A DNA stretch of 64,000 bases. Origin: Schistocephalus solidus. Its lineage: Eukaryota > Platyhelminthes > Cestoda > Diphyllobothriidea > Diphyllobothriidae. The position numbers and the translations under genes are program-made. Under the pieces are notes generated by a model. That model made no database searches. It was not told the DNA's origin and was given only the letters and a program-made list of their open reading frames with translations. This document shows positions 20,287 through 30,191 of the stretch, in pieces (position 1 is the stretch's first letter; the number at the start of each line of letters is the position of its first letter). The DNA lies in contig WEDG01005493.1 of assembly GCA_017591395.1 (NCBI GenBank), forward strand, positions 48,065 through 112,064. The letters are read 5' to 3'.

Positions 20287-21146
20287 TCAACTTGCCAGTA
20301 ACCGGACGCAAGGTCCAAGGTGGAAAACCACATCGGCTTGGAGACGGCATCAATGTTGACAGCGATGCAAGACAATGGGGAGGAGTCACGTTCAGTCATG
20401 CTATGCAATCGACGATAACCGACACAAACGGAGAATGCCGTCCTTCTTTTTGATTAGCACAACTTGCGACGCCCAAGGCGAGGAAAATGGCCGACTAACA
20501 TGCATTTTTTAACATAAAATTGTGTCATCATCTCCAGATCTTGTTGAAAGTACGCAAGAATACTTCGAGGGGCCTGAAGGATAGTTTGCGAGTTCCCGGT
20601 GTCGATATAATGCTGTTGTACATGCGTATGCCCTAAGGATCCGGTATGAACGTCGAAATGTGTAGAAAACTCATATAGGATCAAAACAAGAGTTTACCGT
20701 GATGACTTACTAATATCAGACTCCGAGAGGAGAAGGGCCCAACAAGGTCTATCAGCAATCGCCAAAATGAAATCTGTGCGAAATCTGCGCTATTGCCTAG
20801 ACAAATTCTAAGGGGGTGTGGTAACTCTATGGATGCATGATAACGGCTTAGAAAATCCATAACCGGTATTGGGTCCCATTGGATACGTGAGCATACGAGC
20901 GTGTTCTGTGGTGAAAGGACAAAGGGTCACGGCTTTACTTGCTTGTTCTTCAGGGTGGAGGACAGAGCCGTTAGCCGTCAAAAACTGAAAGGGTTGTGTG
21001 GGTGCTCTGGCTCTTATCCACCGAAAGTCTGAGAAAAATACGTGGCAAGACGCTCCCGTATCAAGCAAGAATGACAGCTTTTGGCCATCAAGCGTACCGA
21101 TGACGGTGAGAGGTGAACGAGCGTTACAATCGACGATAATCGACAC
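20287..21146 (-). pseudogene. Gypsy-1, 5' half: protease and start of RT
   Basis: Minus strand from 21146: SPLTVIGTLDGQKLSFLLDTGASCHVF is an aspartic protease with the D-T-G-A catalytic triad. It is followed by broken frames with VHTGSLGHTHVQQHYIDTGNSQT and then RT up to motif A (MTERDSSPLSCIA, WFSTLDLASGYWQVDV). It stops there, next to LINE-B. TCAACTT occurs here (20287-20293) and at 6688-6694 where gypsy-1 resumes, a candidate 7-bp duplication. Gag and 5' LTR are absent. Confidence 0.8.
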
Positions 21147-21178
21147 ATAAACGGAGAATGCCGTCCAGCTTTTTGATG
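21128..21178 (-). repeat. Short duplicate of the gypsy RT 'KKDG' region
   Basis: The 50 bases beginning CAATCGACGATAATCGACAC repeat 20406-20456 nearly exactly, but sit upstream of the protease. They belong to the RT region by sequence (KKDGILxLCVDYRR), so they are out of place. Template switching during reverse transcription or a local rearrangement would explain this. Confidence 0.75.
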
Positions 21179-21180
21179 GC

Positions 21181-22390
21181 TACGCCCGTAACTCCCAAAA
21201 TATCGAATATAAAAACTGGCCCACGTGTGTTCATTTCATGTCGGGGATGTCGTGCGGCTCAGGGAATACAATTTCTCAAGAATTACCGAGGTAGTTAGTA
21301 ATGTACTGGTCTGGACCATATGCCATCACCAGAATGCTTTCTGAGGGGACCTGACTCATTCGGGACCAAAATCAGAATTTCAGAGTCAAATTGACAGTAC
21401 CTTTTAATCGACTTAAGCTGATAGATAGGTCCACGGAAGATGGCCGCAGAGTAGAACGCCGAGTGTTGTATTACGAAACTTGGATCGTGAGTGTATTGAG
21501 AGAATGGTCGAAATTCCACCCGAAGGCGGAGAATAAACTGCAATACCTCTGTCGTATAGCCTTTAAAATCCAAGAAGCCCCTTTATTTTATGAGATGACA
21601 TTGAGTTGATTGAGGACAGCGATACCTTTATAGAAGAGGAGGCAATGTAAAGATGGATCTGCATTGTATTATTTACGCATACCCATTGGGTTATTTTATG
21701 CAAACCTATCAAATTGTCTGGAGAACATGACATAAATACTGAGAAGAATTGAGGTTCAACACCTTGGACCGAAAACTGCTCTCTGGTGCTTCCTCGCGTC
21801 ATCTCCGCTCCTTCTCTTATGGACCTGCTAAGGATCTCCTTTAGGACAGCCAATCTACACCTAAGGATCTTCCAGGACCGATCCCCAAAGAACTCCATTT
21901 TATAGTTTTAAATAATCCCAAACTCTTCCCTTTAACAAATGTCTTGTTCCTAGTTGTGGGTAATTAGCTTGGGATTCGACGCATGTCTAATACGGATTTA
22001 TTACAGTTATTTCCTATATTCCTGTGGCAATTGGACTAAATTGTTTGCAAAACAGTTTTTTAAAAAACCCTTAAGTTTAAAATTTATAAAAGTCGGACAT
22101 TAAATGTATGATAAACGAAACAGTAGGCTGGTTTCAGAGAGGACTTTTACTGAGAACAGGAGACTGCAAAAGTTGACAGTCTATGGGATATAACACGAGT
22201 GAAATGTCGTAGGCTGAAGGATGGGCCGTCAGCACAAATTTGATCTGAGCACGCATACTTGACCCTGATCGTTCGCTTGTCTAGCATATGTGGCGTAATA
22301 TCTATAAAGTATGGGCAGCATACATGGTATTGAGTGGTTTTCTTTCGTCTGAGAGGACAGTTGTGGTTAAGGATCCTCTACAGTAACGAA
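21181..22390. other. No supported gene
   Basis: Frames of up to 111 codons (21563-21898, minus) show no recognisable motif and no splice-supported extension. Nothing repetitive stands out beyond the duplicated fragment to the left. Confidence 0.5.
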
Positions 22391-22399
22391 CAAAATGGC

Positions 22400-23400
22400 C
22401 TGAATTTTGCGATATCATAATTCATAAATCCATTGAAGAAGGCGAAGTTTTGAAAGAACGGGCATGTATATTTACAATCCCGCTATATAACGGATGATCG
22501 CAGCTGGAGGCCGAAAATTACCTTTAAATGCATGTTAACATGCATTTCGTGCAAAAAAGGGGTAAACTATAAAAGGACGTCTAACGCGATTTCCAGAAGA
22601 AATCAACCCATTCCACAACGTTTAAAATAGCTTTCGTCAAGGGTTCTCTTACCTCACTAGTATTCTTTACACTCATGAGAAACGGATAATGTTCGCAAGT
22701 GGAGGTATTTTAGTTACAGCTGTATTTTTTGACACCCGAAGGCGTTCTGTAGCTTACCACGCTTCCTTCTCATGCAAATGTGTTGTAAATAGCAATTAGA
22801 GGCAAATATCCCAAAATGGATTGTGTTTCCGGTCCTCTAGAGAACAAAGAGTTGAAACTGGTTTCCCACGGGGTTCTCATTTACGCCCACTAATATTCCT
22901 GATTTCTGTGAATATGTGCATCAAGAATTGGACGTTGACTCTTCTATGTTTATTGCAGCAGGCTAAATTGATACGGGAGACCCCAGCCGCTACGAACTTC
23001 CGACCTGGTTCCGCAGAAATAGGTATAAGTAGAAAGCCAGTTGGGAGGATAGTTTCTTCGGTACAGAACTATCACAGAAGGGATTGGAGGAATTTGGCTG
23101 CCAGACAACGGCACCTTCAACCACCGCGTCCGTGACGTCCCAAATGTGTGAGGTCATACGATCATCACAGGGCATCCGACGAGATCAGGAGTGTGTCAGC
23201 TTTGAAGATAATTGACCGGTGTTGACAGCCAAGATTATCAAGGACCAGCCAGCCACTGGTGCGCGAATACATGTAGACGCGAGAAGATCAGCGTTAAACA
23301 TGCGCACGACGTTGGTTCACTACATGTCCACCGACGATATAGTAATATGGATTGAAGACGAACGCGTCAAGGAAACAAAAAGGTTGCAATCAAACATTCC
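22400..23400 (+). mobile_element. Ancient LINE RT relic
   Basis: Degraded plus-strand similarity to a LINE RT: CIFTIPLYNG and LEAENYL near 22440-22540 (compare ITPLHKGGSR-x-ENYRP), VFFDTRR near 22710 (motif A), and VETGFPRGSHLRPLIFLISVN at 22850-22910 (motif B, usual form GVPQGSVLGPLLFLIYVN). STDDIVIWIED at about 23330 may be the FADD box. A portion (AACTATAAAAGGACGT and following) recurs at about 62168-62260. Too decayed for a family. Confidence 0.6.
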
Positions 23401-24059
23401 AAAGGAATAACACGTGGAGACTCCAAGCAATTGCATCCTCTTCACGAAATGCAACCGCAATCAAAGCTGCCAAAAGATCCAGATTAGCATGTACACTATC
23501 AATCTTATGCAACACTGGCCAAAACATTGCATGAAATATAGTTCCTTGGTTCAAAAATCTGCATTTCTCGTCGAAAAATTACTCAGTTAGAAGTAAAAAC
23601 CCAGTTGAAGAATCGCTGGAAGCAAACTTACAATCTAAAGCCGATTTCCTGCAGACTGCGATCAACAGTGGCGAATGGTGGTTATCAGTAGCCCAATAAA
23701 GGGCCCGGAAGTTAACGATTGTCGATAAAAGAACACGCAGATAAGTTAGAAGACCTTCGATGGAGCAACTTTAAATTGATAATTCGATCCTATTAAGGAA
23801 CAGACATCATTAAGATGGAAAGACCGGACTGCGTACCAAAAATGCAGTCAAAATGGTAAGACCAGAAGAAATTCGGGTGAATAAAATAGGTAAATAAGTG
23901 CATGGATGAACAAGAGCGGAAATGATAGACTGCGTTAGTGTTGGGTGTATTATTGCAAGGAGATTGAGGAAATTTTTCGTAATTGTTAGCTTTAGTTTTA
24001 GATTTATTGTTAGGCTGAAGTCTAGTTTTACGATAGAGTTTAAAGTGGTGAACAAAGTT
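23401..24059. other. No supported gene
   Basis: AT-rich sequence without a recognisable domain, RNA or repeat. Short frames are unsupported. Confidence 0.5.
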
Positions 24060-24370
24060 TTGCATTCCTTCTAAGATTACAATTTACGGGTTAGTGTGGG
24101 GATTCGGCTTTATCTTTCTGGTCAAGTGTATTGTACTTGTTGTTTTGGTTAGGGTTAGATATGTGTATGTTTTAAAGTAACGTTAATGTTAGGGTAACGT
24201 TTTGGTTTATATGTAAGTTTAGTTTAAGGATTGCTTTAAGATGTAGGGTTTCAGGATTTGAGTTAGGTTGAGGATTTGATTTTGACTTAGTTTCAGGATA
24301 AGGTTCTTCTTCTATGGTTGGGGTTCCGATCAGTGTTGCATGCACAGGGTTGGCTAAGCCACTTGGCTTT
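24060..24370. repeat. Degenerate TTAGGG/TTAGGTT-like tract
   Basis: The plus strand is full of words such as GGTTAGGGTTAG, TGTTAGGGTAACG, TTTAGTTTAAGG and GAGTTAGGTTGAGG. These resemble decayed telomere-type (TTAGGG)n. A second, smaller patch (CCATAACCCTAATTTAC) lies near 31210. No long perfect array is present. Confidence 0.5.
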
Positions 24371-26429
24371 AAGATACACAAATAACTACTCTATGTGTTT
24401 ATCTATGGTTGTTTTACTATATTATTTCAGAGATTCCTCCGCGTCTGCTAACGGTTCCTCTTCACCAATGCGTACCCCTTCATCTAATAGATTCTTCGAT
24501 TACACAAAGTAAAAAAATTTGTATGTCCGTACCAATCATACACCGCGTGCTTTAGGTATCAAATGTTGTTTCGACTTCAGTTAATCTCTCTTAGAGTACA
24601 AGCTTTGTGCCTTCTGGGCATCTGCTAACGGTTTCCTCATACACACGCAAACACCTTAAGTTGTTACGTTTAAAGACAACAAACTCGCTTCTTTGAACCC
24701 CCAATAGTAAAAAGTTAATACGCGTCGGCGCACCCTCAGAACACACGATTCATTAGTCAGTTACTCGGTTTCCTCGTCATTGCCATTCGATATAACAGCT
24801 GACTTTGACACAACCCATCGCACCATCCACACGAAAACCTTTAGTAAGCGTCCACCTATCTGTAATTTCCATTCATAAGTTCTGTTGAGCAGACATTTTG
24901 ACACATGCTATGCGTTGCACTGCCGTTGTATGGCAAACCCCAATGTCCTCCTCACATTCCTGTACTCTCATTCATATTATAAATGCCAGCATAATTTTCA
25001 GTATTGTCCTTATGGTAAAGCCGCTAGTTTAAAATCGAGCTCTTCTTTAGGTTCCCACATCTGAAGATAAATTCATCTGTTTGCTGCTTCACTACTTGTT
25101 GTCACATTAACTATCCACATCTGTATTTTAAGATAGGAGGCTAACTAATTGGCATTTTTGTACCAACTCGTCCGAAGTTATAACTGCTGTCATTTATTCG
25201 GTTTTAGACATCTATTTTCTGGGTAGTTGTCTCGTTTTCGTGGTGGTTTCTGTCGGTCGTCTACAAGTTAAACAAAAACACTTAATAATTGCCTCCTACT
25301 CTATTCACAAACTATTTTCCAACGGTTACAATCTTAACATACATCTTTCTTACATTTATTTTTAATTTTCACTTTATATTTTGCAGACAAAAACGCATTT
25401 CCTTTGCGTAAAAGTGTTGTTTATTTACACATATTAGTATTTTTCTTCCCATTTTCTCAGTAGATTATTCGTTAATTTGCCTTAAGGATAAATCAATGCT
25501 CTCATATTTATTTTTTCTTACTGTTTTCATGTCCAATTACTTACAATTCCATCGCCTATTTACCGTTCATGTGCATCACGTTACCTCAGTGATTGATCAC
25601 AATCGGTTTTCTTAGCACGTGCTGTTCGTCTATTGCATTGGTTGTCTGTCCCATTTTTTGAACTGGCGCAATTTTTCCATGAGTTTTTTAAAATGTCTTG
25701 TAGTTATTGTGTATATTTTTTAATTGTCGCGCTCAATTTCGTTGCCATATAGACGTATAGGTGAATATTATTGGTGGAATGTTTTTTCTGTTTTCATTCC
25801 GTTGCATGCCCTTTTTTTAAACCTACCTTTTAAAACTCCTAATACCACCGGTCCAGTATTATAGAAGCCTCGGGCTACTGATAGTTTCGGTGGCTTACAT
25901 AGCCTACCGCTGCCGACATTTGTTATAGGAGCGCAAGCCGAATAACTCCTGCCGTGCCCTGCCGCGTTGGTCCAGCGCATCTACCGCGCGGCCCATTTAA
26001 GGGGCATAGTATCAATCACCGAGGCTTGGGACACAATGCCTCCAACCATCCTTGAAGAGGTCATAAACCTTCCACCTGCCCTCACCATCTGAGTTTCCCA
26101 GTTTCGTGCCATTCGCAATTCTCACCGTGAAGCTCTCCATCGTCCGAGGTCTACCACTGTGATTCCGCGCCCGTCCGTGCCTTTTCGCTATTGCCCCTCC
26201 CCATACCATCGGCTACATCAGCCAGTGATAGCAGTCTCCAGGTCTATCTAGTCGGAAAACTCGTCGGCTGAGCAACAGAGAGGGTAACTCAGTCGGTTTA
26301 ATGTCCCGAAGTTGCATTTACCGCATTTTCTGATTGAAGTACTGGTGCTGACACCACCTTGATTAAAACATCCTCATCCAATACTTTCAAAAGTCCATTT
26401 ACACAACGATGTAGGTAATTGAGAAGTAG
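24371..26429. other. No supported gene
   Basis: About 2 kb of AT-rich sequence. Frames are short (at most 70 codons) and carry no motif. The tail near 26430 adjoins the Penelope-like relic. Confidence 0.5.
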
Positions 26430-27145
26430 ATGCGATCGCTGGGGCAAAAGCTTTATTCGCCTGACATTTCGGATTCCAAATCTAACACGTCACGGAGATA
26501 GTGTCAGATACGGGTACTTCGTACACAGGGAGTTGCAGTATTTATAGGATACAGTCGCTATGCTACTGCAGGCCTAGGGTATTTAACGGCTCCCCCTTCC
26601 TTCATCAATGATGACTGGACTCTAGTGCGCAAATTTTTTGATGGCCAGCATGCGGGTCGATATCTGCTAAAATTTCGTCACCCGTGTTGGAGGCTGGCGT
26701 GATGATTGCTCGGTCATCCGGATCAACAGCACTGGCGTTCAAAAATGCATTCGTCTAAGTGCTCCCCGAGTGGCCGATTGCTCTGGCCAAATTGAGTCTC
26801 AAAACCGAAAGCGGGTTGGAGAGGTCATTCCACTTGTTGATAGACAGTGGGCCTGTAAACCATGATTCAAGCAACTCGCGGCTCACGCGATTATCATATC
26901 TTGCGAGAATTTTGGCCTCATCGAAGTTTAATTTGTAGCCGGTTCTCGGTAAATGACCCGCGACTTGAGAACTAGCGTCATTTCGCCGCACTGCTGCCGC
27001 GTATTCGGCAATTCGCGTCCAAAGCAGTCTTCCAGTTTCTCCGAAAGCAGTTGCTTTGCCCGCAACCACACCAGATCCGATAAAAAACTCCAGATGTTTC
27101 TTGCCGCGGCAGTGGGTCCTTTGGTCTCATTACATGACGCCAAAT
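26430..27145 (-). mobile_element. Penelope-like element relic, C-terminal GIY-YIG region
   Basis: On the minus strand a 104-codon frame (27069-26755) reads FGETGRLLWTRIAEYAAAVRR, then SQVAGHLPRTGYKLNFDEAKILAR and SRELLESWF. This fits the C-terminal GIY-YIG nuclease domain of Penelope-like elements (usual form YVGETGR-x-L-x-TR-x-x-EH, later H-x-GH and a terminal LLE). The YIG core itself is damaged (FGETG). Downstream GCGAATAAAGC at about 26450 could be its polyadenylation signal. Only the 3' end of the element remains. Confidence 0.6.
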
Positions 27146-27639
27146 GGTGGCCTCCGGTCTGTGTGCGATACTAGCTCCAAGTGGTGCTAGAAGGCAGCTG
27201 ACAACCCCCGAGACGTTTCTGACGTATGGAGTCGGTAGCTAATATTTAGGTTCAGTGCGATTTAGCCGCTCGTCTCGTTTACGCATGCACCTGTTGCGCG
27301 GGTAACCATTTTCTCTGAATACCCGTCGAAGATATTGTAATTTTAAAACGCATGGTGAAAGATCCTTCACTTTACAAATCTGTGCATGGTCCTCAGTCAG
27401 CCAAATCTTAGCGACTGCTGATGGTCACAGCGTCATTCTAGGTGCCTAGTTTTTGCTTTATTCACTGATATTCGGTGCAACAACCCATTCAATCGTTTAT
27501 ATTCTTATACTCTGTTTAGTCTACTCTTGCCATCTCTTCAATTGTCCCATTTATTTCTTAAAAAATTTTCCGCTGCGCCCTATCAGCTTGACCGGCACAG
27601 GTTGTCACGTGAAGTAAGTTCTAGCTATAGTACCTACCA

Positions 27640-27870
27640 CGCCCTCTCCTCCGCGCCCACCTGGGCCCGGTGTCATGACAGTCAAAAAGGCTCGAGAGTG
27701 AGATCAGGCGTGATCCCGCACCTAGGCGTGCCAACTACCTCCTGTTTCATACAAGGGCGCGGCTCAGATTCCATTGAGTGGAAGTGTCATAGAAAGCCCA
27801 TTAAGAGGGAGCCATTTCAGCCTGGGAGGACTGAGACAGCTGCGGTGGGTTTGACCGCGTTTCCTGGTTT
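27640..27870 (+). repeat. Dispersed repeat shared with 62.8 kb
   Basis: Words CTCTCCTCCGC, CTGGGCCCGGTGTCA, AGGCGTGCCA, TGAGTGGAAGTG and AGAGGGAGCCATTTCA match, in order and spacing, 62835-63000 (CTCTCCTCC, TGAGCCCGGTGTCAAGACAG, GGGCGTGCCACC, CACGAGTGGGAGTG, AAGAAGGAGCCATTG). I cannot assign the family. The right-end copies lie next to zinc-finger sequence. Confidence 0.65.
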
Positions 27871-29940
27871 GGTTGGTGTAGATGGTCCATGTCCCGTTCC
27901 GCACACAGATGGGCGTTTTCAGACCTATCATCCTGTGCATTCTGAGTCGAAGTCCGTTGTGGTTCCCCACAGAGGCCTGCAGCCGGATAAGTTTTGGAGA
28001 TCCAATGGATCAGGTACTCGTCGATCTTAGTATTGTTTGAGATTATACTGCCTTCCAGAGCCTAATATATCCACTGACGCGAGTCGAGTCCCATTCACTT
28101 TGATCCTGATCGTTAGTGTGAGTAGTCTGGTATAAGATTTTAAACATGGTCATCCAGGGCACCTAAACTTTTGCCATCACACTTAAGAATCACTACCTAG
28201 GGTGCAGCAGTGATTAGCGACAGGAAGACCCGCACAGGCTTAACCTCACTCGCCTTCCTAATACCCACAGTGTTAAAATGTTGAGACTAGGTCATGACGA
28301 CGGTAGATGGCCCAACGATAGACCGTCCACCTGGATATGACCTCAATGAGGCATGACATGCAATTGAAGTAAGGACCAGTGAGCTCAGACTTTCATTCCG
28401 AGGGTAGTAACCTCGAGTTTTAAACCTTCCAAACCCCTTATTTTAGGGTGCAGTAGTGAATGACTGCGTTTTGCCTTCATTACGACGCAATGGAGCGCAA
28501 AAGCTGGACCCTTCACGTTTTCTTTCCATTTCATGTACCAGCAAAGTGATCGAGCTAATCTGACGGGAGACAGGATGAAGCGTCATCACCCAACGCTTGG
28601 CATCGCGTCGGCGATACCTGCTTTCAGAGTTACGATTATCATCTCACTCTGGGCAGCTGGCGAAATGAAACTACCACTAGCATTGATTCTATCCGCAAGA
28701 AAGGACCATAAGATATTCTGAACCCTCTCTTACTGTATGCAAATTGCGAAACTGAGACCGGTGCAGCAGTAACGATCGGATGAGACGTCAAACCTAGGGT
28801 AACTTTGGGGGGGGAGGCAAACAGTGGATAAGAGCCAAGGATCATTAAAAAAATTAATTGAACCAGATCCACCATGGGGTCAAGAGATAGGCGCCACAAG
28901 GGTGACCTGAATTGTGGGATGAGGCCCATTCATCCAGCTATCAGGCTAGTATAATTCAGCGTGGTTGGATATCAACTAGCTGTCATCATCGAAAAAAGAA
29001 TATCAGCAGACAGAGAAGGAGAAGTCCATTTCAGTAAACAACCACAACCAACCTCCTCCCCCCAGATCAGTTTGAGAATAGTGAAATCCAGGTGTTCCCT
29101 TGACAGGCAGCCTGTCAAAATAAACAATAAGGATACTCCCCGTTTACACAAAGCAGAACGTGCTGGTTCCGTTCCGCTGAAGAAGACCGATCACACACTC
29201 TACTGGGGGCGAAGAGACAATAATGCCAAATTTCGTTTGGTTGTGCCGGTCACTCGAGGTACTAACAAGAAGGGATCACTGTAGTAAACCCAGCCTGGCA
29301 GTCACAGATTAGGGCTGGGCACCAGATAAGATTAACGTGGATTGTCCATCTCGATCCGCTAGCTATTTACCGCGACAGTCAACCCCTGACTATCTCACCC
29401 CACCTTCATCATTCTAAAACTTTCTGTGGGCCCACAAAACACCGCCTTAAACGAATATACGGAACGTCTAACCACGTCTGAGTGAAAGAAGTAGCACTCA
29501 CGTCGTCTGCATCCGGGAAAGTATGGCTAGGTAGGCACACCAAAAAAGGTAGAGGTGACTTTAATGATGAAAATACGACTTGACGGAGGGGGGAACCTGA
29601 CCAGGCTATATGTACCTACAACGTGCGCCGAGGAATAGCAAACACCTACTCACGGAAGGACGCTGAAAACAGACGGGCGAAAAGGATGCAGAAGTAGATA
29701 AATCGTAAACAACACCAGCGTACCTGCTGTGATACACAGGAAGTGAACAAAAATAGCGGTCCGAAGAGGAAGAGACCACAAAAGCGTCACTGTCGGGCTG
29801 CTGGAATGCTCGACAGAGGGGAAAACGGCTGGCTCATACGCATGGAGGTGATTGCGCGCACGCAAGCACATACGAAGTTTGTGTTGAGAGCAACGACTGG
29901 CTGTTTACAGTAACGAGATTAAGTCTTTTTATCCGGCTTC
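27871..29940. other. No supported gene downstream of PSMD1
   Basis: About 2 kb of unique-looking sequence. A 20-base word AGGGTGCAGCAGTGATTAGC (28199) recurs as AGGGTGCAGTAGTGAATGAC (28445). The frame at 28961-29284 (107 codons) has no recognisable motif. PSMD1 transcripts should terminate in this region. No AATAAA lies within 150 bases of the stop; the nearest variant is GATAAA within 20 bases of it. Confidence 0.5.
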
Positions 29941-30191
29941 TCAGAGCTGGCTTTCCCCCTTCTTCTCCTCCTCCTCCTCGGCAATCATTTCGTCCACATC
30001 GGACGAGGCTGCGGCAGGCGTGTGCGGTGAGGGAGCCAACTCGGCGTTATTCTCGGAACGTTCCGTGTCCATGGGCTCGAGTTTAGCAGCCGTGGAGTCA
30101 GCTGGTTTCGAGGCACTCGCTGTAGCTGTCGTAGTGGTAGTATGTCCTGTGCCGGAAGAAGCAGTCACCGTCGTTGTAGTGTTGGTTGTAC
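29941..30191 (-). CDS. PSMD1: PSMD1 exon 16 (C-terminal tail)
   Basis: Residues 1136-1218: threonine-rich start ([19 protein letters not shown]), Ala/Ser/Pro-rich middle and an acidic end ([13 protein letters not shown]). The acceptor CGTTAG joins in frame with exon 15. There is no counterpart in the vertebrate protein. The compositional match with exon 15 and the intact frame support it, but a cDNA would be needed for certainty. Confidence 0.75.

Noticed and set aside
26953..27174. Plus-strand frame opposite the Penelope-like relic
   Set aside because: Antisense shadow; the minus-strand frame carries the nuclease-domain motifs.
27527..28030. 167-codon plus-strand frame as a gene
   Set aside because: It covers the dispersed repeat shared with 62.8 kb and has no domain or splice-supported neighbours.
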